This document shows positions 1-8,339 of a stretch of 31,505 nucleotides of DNA, in pieces (the first letter of the stretch is position 1; every line of letters starts with the position of its first letter). Source of the DNA: CAZZKG01 sp964654825 (lineage in GTDB: Bacteria > Gemmatimonadota > CAZMKB01). The stretch spans positions 1 through 31,505 of the forward strand of contig CAZZKG010000046.1 in assembly GCA_964654825.1 (NCBI GenBank). Reading direction: 5' to 3'. Below the pieces are notes generated by a model. The model was given only the letters and a program-made list of their open reading frames with translations. It did no database searches and was not told the DNA's origin. A program made the translations under genes and the position numbers.

Positions 1-42
1 GGATTTTGAGTCCCGTGCGTCTACCAATTCCGCCACACCGGC
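1..42 (-). tRNA. tRNA-Leu (CAA), partial, 3' part cut off by the window edge
   Basis: On the minus strand, position 42 starts a tRNA 5' half. It has acceptor strand GCCGGTG, a D-arm containing GGCGGAATTGGTAGACGC, and an anticodon stem with loop CTCAAAA, which gives anticodon CAA. The TGGTAGACGC D-arm is typical of class II leucine tRNAs. The variable arm, T-arm and 3' acceptor strand lie outside the window. Confidence 0.9.
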
Positions 43-78
43 ATGTACGACGGTATTCTATCTCACATCGCGGAGATA

Positions 79-107
79 AGGGTAATACCAAACCGCGTAG
101 CTGTCAA
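79..107 (-). promoter_or_regulatory. Probable sigma-70 promoter of the tRNA-Leu gene
   Basis: Read on the minus strand there is a perfect -35 TTGACA (102-107), a 17-bp spacer and a weak -10 TACCCT (79-84). Transcription would start about 30 nt before the tRNA 5' end. The -10 matches only 3 of 6 consensus bases, so the exact -10 is uncertain. Confidence 0.4.
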
Positions 108-178
108 GGCGTGATACGGAGTTGTTGTCGTCGATGGGTCGGGGGAACTCGCTGAATTTACTCGGTGTCCATGTGACA

Positions 179-2205
179 CTACTCGAGAACAACCATTTTT
201 CTTGTATACGTTTTCTCACTAGTTCTCAAGGTGTACAGATATATTCCGGATGAGACTGGCTGGCTCTGTTCATTTGTCCCGTCCCAGGTGATTCTGTGCC
301 GCCCCGGTTCGAGCTCTCCATCGAGAAGTGTCGCAACACGTCTCCCTCGAATGTTATATACATTGAGAATCACCTGCTGCTTTTCTCCATCTCCACCCGG
401 GATATCAAACGATATCGTTGTCATGGGATTAAAAGGGTTGGGGTAGTTCTGGCGGAGAGAGATAGCCCTTGGGATATGGGAACCCAGCGGATCCTCATCC
501 TCTATACCGTGGGAAGGTTGATTTATTGTTGCCCGGAGGTGCCACAGTGTCGAATCCGCAGCGCTTCCTCCCTCACCGTAGTAGAGGAACAACCAGTCGA
601 TATAGTACTCACCGGGTATCACCGTAGCCAGCTTATCAACAATTCTCTGGTAAGTCTCATCATCCGTCGATTGTGTGACGTTGACCGGCTCGGTTCCGTA
701 AGCTGATCCCGGGGGAATCGCATTCATACAGATGTCACCGGCTCCTTCGCCTGAACCCTGGATGAACTCAGTCCATCCTGCCACGACACTCCCTGCTGCT
801 GGCCCTTCATCCATCGTCGCGATTGAAGGCATGAAGGCAACGCCGGATTCTCCCTCCAGGTCAGGGTCCTCCGGGAATCCGACATATGAGCTGCTGATAA
901 CCCCATCGTCCACGAAACTGTGCCAGATACCGGTGTAGCCGTAAGTGGTGTCGTTCATAGTCATAACGATGTGAGCGAATCCGTCGAATGTGACTGCCAC
1001 GTTATCGAAACAGTTGTTGAAAGAGGTGTAGCCAGCATCCTGAACGCCGCCGATATAGTGAATGGTGGCATCGAATAAGGGGTCGCCGGAGTGGCCCTGC
1101 GGATAGGCCAATCCGTCGTTTCCGAAGACGAGCCTGAGATCAGCCCAGGTCATGCCGCCGTCGGTCGACTGTGTGTATGCAGGGTAGGAAACACCGCCAA
1201 GGAAGCCGTTCGCCTCAGCCCATGTTTCGTCGAGGACGATATAGGCCAGAGCTGCGATGAACAGGTCATCGGCATCGATCATCAGAGCTCCGTCTATCCC
1301 GGCCATATCGAATCCGTCGGTTCCCAGAATCTCTCCCATATCGATCCATCCGGACCAGGTCATACCCCCGTCGCTCGAGCTGTTGAACATGGGTGTGCTC
1401 TGGCTCCATTCATATGCACTCAGGTAGACAATTCCTGGATCCGCGAATACGATCTGAGCAGATGAAAACTGCAGCGTGTCGGCAAAAAATCCGAAGTCAT
1501 CGAACTCCTGCCGGCAAAGTGCAGAATCACGAAGCCAAAAGAGTGTATCACTCTCTGTGAAAATGATGTGGGTGAGATTCCCATCAAATGCAATCATCTG
1601 ATCTCTATCTCTCATCACCGGATCATGCCCCAAGGGTCCCACGATGTTCCAGGTGGCTCCATTATCGGTCGAGAGACCAGAGTGGAGCTGCATTTCCGGT
1701 AGATTGAGATCTTTCGTGAATGCGACCTCGAGCGCATCTGGCGAATCGCAGTCGTGGCGGATGATCTTCCTCCCGCCACCGAGAAGGACTCTGAGGTTGG
1801 TAACATCTCTCGACACCACATTGTACGTCTGCTGGAGCTGTGGCGTGACGCCACCCTGAGGAACAGGACTGGGTGAGGGCCTGTGTTTCAGAAAACGCCG
1901 TGGCGGTTTCCAGTAGTNNNNNNNNNNNNNNNNNNNNNNNNNNNNNNNNNNNNNNNNNNNNNNNNNNNNNNNNNNNNNNNNNNNNNNNNNNNNNNNNNNN
2001 NNNNNNNNNNNNNNNNNACAGGACTGGGTGAGGGCCTGTGTTTCAGAAAACGCCGTGGCGGTTTCCAGTAGTTGTCTGCCTCATACGATTCATCATTGGA
2101 TGCAGATAGCGCGGCAATTCTATCTTGAGCATGAATCTCAATGATTCCCGACAGGAAAAAGCTGAGTAGGAGAAGGACAATCGAAGGCAGATATCGGGCA
2201 CCCAT
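179..2205 (-). CDS. Secreted Asp-box (BNR/sialidase-fold) protein with C-terminal sorting-type domain; interrupted by an assembly gap
   Basis: Exported protein of about 623 residues once the gap is corrected. The start is the ATG at 2205, preceded by AGGAGG at 6 nt, rather than an ATG six codons upstream that overlaps this ribosome site. A signal peptide (hydrophobic run LPSIVLLLLSFFLSG, cleavage near IHA) leads into a variable region. Three Asp boxes follow (STDNGATW, SSDGGMTW, STDGGMTW), typical of beta-propeller sialidase-like proteins; no sialidase catalytic set was recognised, so enzymatic function is unclear. The last ~90 residues are a FlgD-Ig-like, T9SS type A-like sorting domain starting QNYPNPFNP and ending RKMVVLE. 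The 100 N at 1918-2017 splits the reading frame only artificially: the 55 bp on both sides are identical, and deleting 155 nt joins both halves in one frame without a stop. It has its own promoter at 2251-2279. Confidence 0.85.
1863..1917. repeat. 55-bp duplicated contig end, left of the N gap
   Basis: These 55 bases are identical to 2018-2072 on the other side of the N run. The exact length suggests a k-mer overlap left by a de Bruijn assembler, not a biological repeat. Confidence 0.9.
1918..2017. other. Scaffold gap of exactly 100 N
   Basis: A run of 100 N flanked by identical 55-bp ends. The gap most likely has negative true length: the two contigs overlap by 55 bp. Collapsing it restores the reading frame of the surrounding gene. 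Confidence 0.9.
2018..2072. repeat. 55-bp duplicated contig end, right of the N gap
   Basis: Second copy of the 55 bases at 1863-1917. See the gap entry; it encodes part of the linker just after the signal peptide of the Asp-box protein. Confidence 0.9.
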
Positions 2206-2250
2206 GGCGAGCCTCCTTGACATGTGTGAACAGACTGCCTACCAAATATT

Positions 2251-2279
2251 AATGTATCCGGCTCACTCGAGGGTGTCAA
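2251..2279 (-). promoter_or_regulatory. Sigma-70 promoter of the Asp-box protein gene
   Basis: Minus-strand -35 TTGACA (2274-2279), 17-bp spacer, -10 TACATT (2251-2256, 5 of 6 consensus). It predicts a leader of roughly 40 nt before the ATG at 2205, which supports separate transcription from the upstream beta-helix gene. Confidence 0.7.
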
Positions 2280-2303
2280 CAGATCGGCTGATCCTCATAA
2301 TTG

Positions 2304-2334
2304 AAAATCCGGGCCCGCTGCTTGCGAGACCCGG
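2304..2334 (-). terminator. Probable intrinsic terminator after the beta-helix gene
   Basis: On the minus strand a GC-rich hairpin (arm CCGGGTC at 2328-2334 against GGCCCGG at 2309-2315, with G-T pairing) is followed by ATTTT. It lies 23-54 nt past the stop codon of the gene ending at 2358 and upstream of the next promoter. The loop is about 12 nt and the T run is short, so efficiency is uncertain. Confidence 0.55.
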
Positions 2335-2357
2335 TTGGGCAAAGTGAGATGATGTTA

Positions 2358-3671
2358 TTAATACACCCAGAAATAGAAATTGTCCCGATCCCACAACGTA
2401 TCAGGTAACAATCCTATTGCTGCCTGGTATTCATAACGGTGATCGGGAGAGACAATTGGAACGTCATGGAGCACGTGTGCTTGAAATGTATAATCAGCCG
2501 GGATGGTATACTGCTGTGGCCCCAGAACGGGGAATACTCTTCCGTGAAGCATTACAACCCTGGAGGCGAACCAGAACACTTCGGGTTGAGGCTGCCGGTT
2601 TATCACGGTATAGGTCACACCCAGTTCATCTCCCGGTCTCACTGCATCCGTGTCAGGAGTCAAATACAATGTGAGATAATCGTCCTGATCAAAGAAATAG
2701 GCCCCCATATCGCTTCGTGTACCGTCAGCATCGAGTGAATCAGGAAAGCCGGTATCGATACAGGGCGAATCCCAGAGGAGACGATAATCCCGTTTGTCGT
2801 AGGAAACGAACATGGGATTTGCGTTGATATTGCCCTCACCTTCCCAACCACCCTGAACGTTGGAGTATGTCACCACGGGCCAGTATGATCCTCCCGACCC
2901 GATTTCATCCCCCACATTGTTCCTGATAATACAGTTTGCAATGACCGGGGTGGATTGTGAGTAGCAATGAATCCCTCCGCAATCACCAGCTAAAACTGTG
3001 TTCTTTACAATCGTATTTCTCGAAATGATGGGAGATGAATTCGTACATCTGATGCCACCGCCTTCAATTCCGGCCTGATTAAATGAAATAAGGTTCCCTT
3101 CGATGATTGGTGATGAGCTGCCGCAGTAGATACCACCCCCATACCACGCTGCTAAGTTGTCGGAGATAATATTGCCCACAATGACAGCAGAAGAACTTAC
3201 GAGATAAACTCCACCTCCCATACCATATTCTCCTGCAAGATTATCGATAATGATGTTATCCTTGATGGTTGGAGAAGAGTTTTCACACAGTATCCCGCCT
3301 CCATCCCTTGCGTCATCAACGAGTCCATTGGTGATTGTGAAACCCTGTAAGACAGATTCGTCCGTCTCTCCGTTGTGAAAGTAAAACCCGCGATGGAAAT
3401 CCGGCCAGCTGTCGCCTTCACAGTCGATGATGGTCGCCCCGGCTCCACCCTCGGACATGACGACGATCGTCTTGCCCAGAAAGTCGATGTCGCGATTTCC
3501 ATCACCGGTGTATGTCCCTTTGGCAACGAGCACCGTGTCGCCATCGACCGCTGTGTTGATACCGGCCTGGATTGTTGGTTGTTCACCCGGGACGTGTATG
3601 GTTGCAGCTGAGCAGATGCCCACAGTCAGGAAAACTCCAACCAGAATTGCACAGATTCTCCATACTGTCAT
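2358..3671 (-). CDS. Secreted right-handed beta-helix protein with shared C-terminal module
   Basis: Exported protein of 437 residues. The ATG at 3671 is chosen because AAGGAGG lies 5 nt upstream and a clear signal peptide follows (hydrophobic CAILVGVFLTVGICSA, then ATIHVPGEQPTIQ). The N-terminal IHVP...PTIQAGI..A..GDTVLVA.GTY motif is the usual start of this beta-helix family. About five coils follow, each beginning GGGI or GGGV and carrying SSP.I..N.I..N, several with an in-register Cys. A SPCIDTG...DG.RSDMGAY motif closes the helix. The last ~106 residues (2358-2678) are an Ig-like module ending DRDNFYFWVY, shared with four other proteins here. Its closest relative in the window is the beta-helix protein at 28712-30091. 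Substrate and enzymatic activity cannot be read; beta-helix proteins may be lyases, adhesins or structural. Confidence 0.85.
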   Translation of the reverse strand: MTVWRICAILVGVFLTVGICSAATIHVPGEQPTIQAGINTAVDGDTVLVAKGTYTGDGNRDIDFLGKTIVVMSEGGAGATIIDCEGDSWPDFHRGFYFHNGETDESVLQGFTITNGLVDDARDGGGILCENSSPTIKDNIIIDNLAGEYGMGGGVYLVSSSAVIVGNIISDNLAAWYGGGIYCGSSSPIIEGNLISFNQAGIEGGGIRCTNSSPIISRNTIVKNTVLAGDCGGIHCYSQSTPVIANCIIRNNVGDEIGSGGSYWPVVTYSNVQGGWEGEGNINANPMFVSYDKRDYRLLWDSPCIDTGFPDSLDADGTRSDMGAYFFDQDDYLTLYLTPDTDAVRPGDELGVTYTVINRQPQPEVFWFASRVVMLHGRVFPVLGPQQYTIPADYTFQAHVLHDVPIVSPDHRYEYQAAIGLLPDTLWDRDNFYFWVY

Positions 3672-3782
3672 GGGTTCCTCCTTATCGTAGGTCACGGTGA
3701 CAAAGTAGTCCACAATGGCGGAGTCCTTCTGTGGGAGCTTGATATCATTCACGCTCGAATAGTCGGAACCGTTCGTCCGCAA

Positions 3783-4733
3783 CTACCGCCACCGGAGAGG
3801 CAGCTTGTGACAGTCGATCCCCTGCCAAAACTCGAAATATCCCATATCGATGACGCATGCCCCTCCCCGGGGCACATTGTAGGATGGATCACCTGCATCG
3901 ATGCAGGGAGAGTTCCAGATCAGTGAGTAGTCCCCTCCGTCGGGGTCGGCAAACTGCGGATCCTCGGCGATCTCCCCGGTCCCCGGATCCGGCTCGAAAG
4001 GAGTGTACGGGCCGGAATAACCCTGGTAGTAAGCCCCCTCGACATTTTCCCAGACATCGTTGTATGAGATGAATACCGGTGTGTCCCTGTGTTTGAAAAT
4101 ACCGTACCGGCCGTTCAAGCTGAAGATATTGTTCTCGATGTAGACCACGCCTCCACCGGACCAGTCGTGGTAGCCGTCCCGGCCGTTGGCGTCGATCGTG
4201 TTGTTCGTGAGAAACGTGGTGCCCAGGTAGGGATCGAAACCGTCGTACTTGTTGTTACTGATGACGTTGTTTTCGATGTACGCCGTTCCTCCGAAATCGT
4301 TCCAGATCTGGATCCCGTGACCGTTGGTGTGGACGTAGCAGTTCCTGACGATCTTGGTCCCCGATGATGAGTTCGGATTCAGGAAGATCCCGATGTTGCC
4401 CGGGGAGCTCCCGCCCTGCTGACTGTTTCGAACCTCGAGTCCGTCGATGATGTAATCGGTAACACCGTAAAGAGCGGAAATCACGTCGGCGAGACCTCCA
4501 CCGTCTATTACCGTCTGGTCGGCGCCCGAGCCGAACAGATTGACACCGTCCGCCATCATCACGTTCTCGTAGTAGGTTCCGGGGGCGACCAGCACCGTAT
4601 CCCCGTAGCCGGCTGCATCGATCCCGGCCTGTATCGTCGGTTGATCGTCCGGGACGTGGATGATCTCCGCCTGAAGTAGCCCGACACAGAACAGGAGAAA
4701 AACCGCTGGAAGGAAACGTATCGATTTTCGCAC
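3783..4733 (-). CDS. Secreted right-handed beta-helix protein, short form
   Basis: Exported protein of 316 residues. The GTG at 4733 is preferred over a TTG ten codons upstream because GGAGG lies 5 nt before it and a signal peptide follows at once (RFLPAVFLLFCVGLLQA, then EIIHVPDDQPTIQ). The family start motif (PTIQAGIDAAGYGDTVLVA.GTYYENV) is followed by a beta-helix with repeated IENN/ITNN-like asparagine turns but without the GGGIxC coils of the other three. SPCIDAGDPS...DMGYFEFW marks the end of the helix. It lacks the shared C-terminal module and stops 15 residues later. It has a near-consensus promoter at 4790-4819. The downstream gene is in the same frame, 111 nt away, and may be cotranscribed. 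Function unknown; NosD/pectate-lyase-like folds are the nearest general description. Confidence 0.83.
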   Translation of the reverse strand: MRKSIRFLPAVFLLFCVGLLQAEIIHVPDDQPTIQAGIDAAGYGDTVLVAPGTYYENVMMADGVNLFGSGADQTVIDGGGLADVISALYGVTDYIIDGLEVRNSQQGGSSPGNIGIFLNPNSSSGTKIVRNCYVHTNGHGIQIWNDFGGTAYIENNVISNNKYDGFDPYLGTTFLTNNTIDANGRDGYHDWSGGGVVYIENNIFSLNGRYGIFKHRDTPVFISYNDVWENVEGAYYQGYSGPYTPFEPDPGTGEIAEDPQFADPDGGDYSLIWNSPCIDAGDPSYNVPRGGACVIDMGYFEFWQGIDCHKLPLRWR

Positions 4734-4789
4734 GAAGACCTCCGCATAGTGAGAGTTCGACAATAAGGTGAGAAACCTCAGTGACTTTG

Positions 4790-4819
4790 ATTATACCACC
4801 ACGGGAATAACGATGTCAA
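4790..4819 (-). promoter_or_regulatory. Consensus sigma-70 promoter for the beta-helix genes
   Basis: Minus-strand -35 TTGACA (4814-4819) and -10 TATAAT (4790-4795), both perfect, with an 18-bp spacer. The start point would be near 4783, about 50 nt before the GTG at 4733. Confidence 0.8.
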
Positions 4820-4929
4820 GCAGCGGGATAGTACTTGTGAGATAGTTCTGCTGGCTCGTGCCTGCTGTGGAGAAGTTCTGGCATTTATTTTGCTCCTTTC
4901 TTCTGTTGCACATCAAAAAGGGAGGATCC

Positions 4930-5178
4930 GTGAACCAGAGACCACAGAATGAAAAAGGAATCCTCATCCAGGACACCCGCAGGATGCTCGAATTCTATGC
5001 GGTCATCTCCCGGGTTCCCTGCAGCTGTGGGGGGAGGGCCACCATCGGTTACGATGGGATGGGAAGAATTTCTCAGGTTTTCCCGGTGTGTACCCTCTGT
5101 GGCGAAGAAATCGATTTCAACGAAGAGAACCGGAAGAAACTCGAAGACCTCCTCGGTGAGACCGGAACGAGTCAGTAA
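4930..5178 (+). CDS. Small Cys-rich, probably zinc-binding protein of unknown function
   Basis: Predicted protein of 82 residues. The GTG at 4930 is chosen because GGGAGG lies 4 nt upstream; longer in-frame versions reach upstream through hydrophobic sequence with no ribosome site. It has two Cys pairs (PCSCGG near residues 33-35 and VCTLCGEE near 56-59) spaced like a one-zinc ribbon, then an acidic, lysine-rich helical tail (EENRKKLEDLLGE). There is no signal peptide, so it is likely cytosolic. I do not recognise the family. It sits alone between the divergent beta-helix promoter and the promoter of the HD-GYP gene, and no strong promoter of its own is visible. Good ribosome site and Cys spacing make it likely to be real; its role cannot be stated. 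Confidence 0.65.
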   Translation: MNQRPQNEKGILIQDTRRMLEFYAVISRVPCSCGGRATIGYDGMGRISQVFPVCTLCGEEIDFNEENRKKLEDLLGETGTSQ

Positions 5179-5201
5179 AGCCCGTAACTGTGGCAATATT
5201 A

Positions 5202-5230
5202 TTGACATTTATCGGGCAATTCTGTATATT
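5202..5230 (+). promoter_or_regulatory. Sigma-70 promoter of the TPR/HD-GYP gene
   Basis: Perfect -35 TTGACA (5202-5207), 17-bp spacer, -10 TATATT (5225-5230, 5 of 6 consensus). It lies right after the small Cys-rich gene and gives the next gene its own transcript. Confidence 0.7.
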
Positions 5231-5457
5231 ATAGGTACATAATTACTCAATTACGGGAATTCTGTACGGACCCTCGGACATCAGCCTGCATTTCCAACGA
5301 CCCGCGTAACAAACAGCTTCCCTGAGATCGTTCTCATATCGAGAACAGATCCAGCATATTGACGCTCAATCTTATATAATGAGAGAACCGGTCCGACAGG
5401 AACCCCTGAAGAGAGAGGAGGATACCAGCTTAGAATCTGAAGCAACCCTTTCTGCAA

Positions 5458-5498
5458 ATGGGTGGGCGGTATGACTGGACCGTGTGCAGCCCACCCAT
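5458..5498 (+). promoter_or_regulatory. 10-bp leader hairpin before the HD-GYP ribosome site
   Basis: ATGGGTGGGC (5458-5467) pairs perfectly with GCCCACCCAT (5489-5498) around a 21-nt loop. The stem ends 9 nt before the GAGG ribosome site (5508-5511) of the ATG at 5520. There is no T run, so a terminator is unlikely; control of translation start is the simplest reading. Confidence 0.5.
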
Positions 5499-5519
5499 CA
5501 CTATCACGAGGATTTACCG

Positions 5520-7274
5520 ATGATTTTCAACGCGGAACAAGCCGCGGAGGAGTCCGCAAACCGGAAAAATGTTGATACCGGCATCGAGGCACTCCTCAGG
5601 CAGGCTGAAGAGATGAACCTCGCCGGGAACCTGCGTGAGTCCGTGCGGCTGTACCGGATGGTGATCCGGCGTGCCGGTAAAAAGCATTTGCCCACCGTCA
5701 GAGCTCTGGCCATGCGGAAACTCGGAAACCTCTTCTGGAGGAAAGGTGAGCCCAAACGGGCCATGTATTATTTCAGGAGAGGACTCGCGGTGTCCATCGA
5801 GTGCGGGGACAAGTCAGGGTGCGCGAGAGCATATAACGGCATCGGGACACTCTATTTCAACTCCGGTAACTGGAAGAAAGTAAAGGAATATCTCCACCGT
5901 GCAACCGAAGCAGCGAGACATGAAAACGATCTGGGCTTGAGGGCGAACATATACAACAACCTTGGCGCCATGTCCAACATTCTCGGTGACTGGACCATGG
6001 CCGTTTCATATTATGAGAAGGCACTCGAGATCTATAGAAAGGTCGAGGACATCAAAGGACTGGCCCGCATCTACAACAACCTCGGACTCACCCACCGGGA
6101 TCGCGGTGACTGGGAGGAAGCCTCACGCTCATTCGAAGAGAGTGTCCGCATCGTGGAGATGACCGATGACCTGTCTCTCATAGCTACCAGCACACTGAAC
6201 TACCTGCAGGTTCTGATACGGCTTTCCAGGCTGGAGGAGGCGAGAGAGAAGTGCGACAGGGTGTATGAGCTGCTTTCGGGAACCGAGGAGGAGAGCAGTC
6301 GGGCAGAAGCTCTGATGCTCTACGGAATGATTTATACGAGGATGGGGAAATGGGCTCTCGCAGAGAAACATTTCATCGAAAGCATCGAGATCAACGAGAA
6401 TCACGACAACATCCTCGGCAAGGCCGAGTGCTATCGGGAGATGGCTTATCTTTACCGGGAATGGGGAAAAAACAAGAAGACACTCGAATATCTCGGAAAA
6501 TCATTCAATGCGTTCAGATCTCTGAAAGCGATCCGGTATCTCCAGGATATCGACAAGAAGATCGCCGATCTCGAGGAGTTTGCCTTCAAGATCATCAGAG
6601 ACATGGGTGCCGAGGTCGAATCGAAAGACACATATACCTTCGGCCATTCACAGAGGGTTGCCCACTACGCCGTGGAGCTCGCGAAGATGATGCATCTCGA
6701 GAACGATCTTATCAAAGGTATCATGGTGGCGGCATATCTCCACGACCTCGGCAAGGTGAAGGTAAAGAAGAGCATTCTGCTGAAAAAGAGGAAGTTGACC
6801 CCGGAGGAATACTACATCATTCAAATGCATCCAATCTGGGGTGTGGAGATCCTCGAAGGTATCGAATTCCCGTGGGAGGTAAAGCCGCTGATCAGGTTTC
6901 ACCAGGAAAGGTGGAACGGTTCCGGTTACCCCGACGGGATAGCCGGTGAAGAAATTCCGCTGGGAGCGAGGATCATTGCCGTGTCAGATTTCTTCGATGC
7001 CCTCACGACCGACAGGCCCTACCGCGGTGCGTTTTCGGTGGAACAGGCCCTGAATATTTTGAGGAAGGAGTCCGGGATCTGTCTCGATCCGCTCATCACC
7101 AGAAAGTTCATCCGCATCGTGAAAAAGAGGCTGCCACTCGACTTCGAAGGAAGCGTGAGCGCATTGTCGGTGTCATCCTTCATCGATCTCTGGAACGGAA
7201 GGAAAGATACCGATAGACCGCCGATACTGCTGAAGCGGGAAGCGACTCTCTCGAGCCTCGTCGGTGCGGACTGA
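5520..7274 (+). CDS. TPR-repeat protein with C-terminal HD-GYP domain (putative cyclic-di-GMP phosphodiesterase)
   Basis: Cytosolic protein of 584 residues. The ATG at 5520 (GAGG 8 nt upstream) is preferred over a GTG 12 codons earlier that falls inside the leader hairpin. Residues ~25-350 form about six TPR or Sel1-like helical repeats (NNLG..., GDW..A..Y..KALEI). Residues ~365-545 are an HD-GYP domain: DTYTFGHSQRV (His 376), LHDLGKV (His 408, Asp 409), MHPIWG (His 437), FHQERWNGSGYP (His 461, Gln 462) and SDFFDALTTDRPYR (Asp 490). The family hydrolyses cyclic di-GMP with two or three metals. The usual second His of HHE is Gln here, which may reduce the site to two metals. No receiver or GGDEF domain is present; the TPR part probably senses a partner protein. 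It is monocistronic and convergent with the aminopeptidase gene. Confidence 0.9.
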   Translation: MIFNAEQAAEESANRKNVDTGIEALLRQAEEMNLAGNLRESVRLYRMVIRRAGKKHLPTVRALAMRKLGNLFWRKGEPKRAMYYFRRGLAVSIECGDKSGCARAYNGIGTLYFNSGNWKKVKEYLHRATEAARHENDLGLRANIYNNLGAMSNILGDWTMAVSYYEKALEIYRKVEDIKGLARIYNNLGLTHRDRGDWEEASRSFEESVRIVEMTDDLSLIATSTLNYLQVLIRLSRLEEAREKCDRVYELLSGTEEESSRAEALMLYGMIYTRMGKWALAEKHFIESIEINENHDNILGKAECYREMAYLYREWGKNKKTLEYLGKSFNAFRSLKAIRYLQDIDKKIADLEEFAFKIIRDMGAEVESKDTYTFGHSQRVAHYAVELAKMMHLENDLIKGIMVAAYLHDLGKVKVKKSILLKKRKLTPEEYYIIQMHPIWGVEILEGIEFPWEVKPLIRFHQERWNGSGYPDGIAGEEIPLGARIIAVSDFFDALTTDRPYRGAFSVEQALNILRKESGICLDPLITRKFIRIVKKRLPLDFEGSVSALSVSSFIDLWNGRKDTDRPPILLKREATLSSLVGAD

Positions 7275-7311
7275 TGCACGGCTTTAGAGTCTATGTGGAT
7301 GAAACAATCCC

Positions 7312-8283
7312 TCAGGATAGCATCAGAAACTCCCCGTCCTTCATGATCACCCGGCCATCCAGTTCGACCTTCGGTTTCATGATCAGTCCGTCGAGGTGAA
7401 GTGGTACATCGACACTTCCTCCCATTGACACATTGTTGCCGAGAGCGAGGTGGACCGTACCACTGACCTTCTCATCCTCCAGGATACTGCCGGTGATCTT
7501 TGCTGCGTCGTTTGTCCCGATCCCGAACTCGGCGATGTTTCTCGCAAGATCTCCGACATCTGCGAGCCTTTTTGCGAGCTTCATCGCGTCTTTGCCTCCA
7601 GTCACCTCGACAGCGGTTCCTTCACTGACTTTGACAATAATCGGCTGTGTGTCGAGGAGGCTTCCGATTCCCGCCATGGAACCGTCGATGACGAATACAC
7701 CCTCCGCGGAGCCCTCTACCGGCATCAGATAGGCTTCTCCGGAAGGCAGGTTACCGAACTCTCCGGAGTGATGTATGAGCCCCGTGCTCGCGATAGCTTT
7801 TATCCCGTCGATGGAGAACCTGATGTCAGTCCCGCCCGGCGAGGTGATACGTACGGCCTTCCCCCCGGTGAGGACCTGAGCGATCCTTTTCGTCCTGTCG
7901 GCGATCCCGATAAGATCGGCGGAGAGGCACCGCACCATGGCGTCTTCGGTGATGCCGGGGAGTGTGGCGACACGAGCACCCGCCTCACACGCCGCCCGCC
8001 GTGCCGGGGTGTGGGTAAGTGATTTACTGGTAGGAGCGATGACCACGTCACTTGACTTCATCGCTTCTATGACAGGTTCGGGCGGATCTTCACCATTTTC
8101 ATTCCTCGGGATGATCTCGATGTAGATGGACTCATTTCCCATTGCCGTGGCTGCCTCATGGAACGCGTCTCCGATATCTCGGAGAACCGAGTCCGTCACG
8201 ATCAACACCGTCTCACCCGCCCTCAGGTTCAATCCGGCTTGTAACGCGGTTTTTGCAGCTTTTTTCAATCTTTCCGTACTCAC
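7312..8283 (-). CDS. M29-like (AmpS/AmpT-type) aminopeptidase, short form
   Basis: Cytosolic protein of 323 residues resembling the short branch of COG2309 leucyl aminopeptidases; classical M29 enzymes have about 410. The GTG at 8283 is chosen because AGGAGG lies 5 nt upstream; the open frame extends 23 more codons with no support. The C-terminal half carries the expected metal ligands in order: NLPSGEAY (Glu 183), AEFGIGTN (Glu 252), VHLALGNN (His 278) and LHLDG (His 296, Asp 298). The Tyr found seven residues after the HxALG His in classical members is Val here. It would remove N-terminal residues from peptides, fitting the nearby peptidases and peptide transporter. Its own promoter lies at 8340-8369. 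A related non-peptidase hydrolase role cannot be excluded. Confidence 0.85.
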   Translation of the reverse strand: MSTERLKKAAKTALQAGLNLRAGETVLIVTDSVLRDIGDAFHEAATAMGNESIYIEIIPRNENGEDPPEPVIEAMKSSDVVIAPTSKSLTHTPARRAACEAGARVATLPGITEDAMVRCLSADLIGIADRTKRIAQVLTGGKAVRITSPGGTDIRFSIDGIKAIASTGLIHHSGEFGNLPSGEAYLMPVEGSAEGVFVIDGSMAGIGSLLDTQPIIVKVSEGTAVEVTGGKDAMKLAKRLADVGDLARNIAEFGIGTNDAAKITGSILEDEKVSGTVHLALGNNVSMGGSVDVPLHLDGLIMKPKVELDGRVIMKDGEFLMLS

Positions 8284-8339
8284 AGTGTCCTCCTCACAGG
8301 TCCGAAAAACTGCCTCCCGCTCCATTATCCCTGTTCTGA

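Larger units (their letters stand above)
5179..5519 (+). promoter_or_regulatory. 341-nt intergenic leader region of the TPR/HD-GYP gene
   Basis: No gene is seen here. It holds the promoter at 5202-5230, a direct repeat AATTCTGTA at 5218-5226 and 5258-5266 around the likely start point, an inverted repeat GTTCTC/GAGAAC at 5330-5335 and 5341-5346 within a wider imperfect GATC...GATC palindrome, and a 10-bp hairpin at 5458-5498 just before the ribosome site. The predicted untranslated leader is about 280 nt, long enough for post-transcriptional control. No known riboswitch core was recognised by eye. Confidence 0.5.

Noticed and set aside
296..706. Long plus-strand open frames opposite the Asp-box, beta-helix and C25 genes.
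   Set aside because: They lack ribosome sites and family motifs and lie opposite clear genes, so they are shadows of those genes.
1918..2017. Two separate truncated genes on either side of the N run.
   Set aside because: The identical 55-bp ends and restored frame show one gene.
3672..3782. The 3783-4733 and 2358-3671 beta-helix genes are in the same frame, with 36 open codons after the TAG, suggesting readthrough or a sequencing error.
   Set aside because: The downstream gene has its own AAGGAGG site and signal peptide, and a 36-codon open stretch is not rare by chance.
5340..5380. TTGACG and TATAAT at 5359-5380 as a second promoter of the HD-GYP gene.
   Set aside because: The spacer would be only 10 bp, too short for sigma-70.
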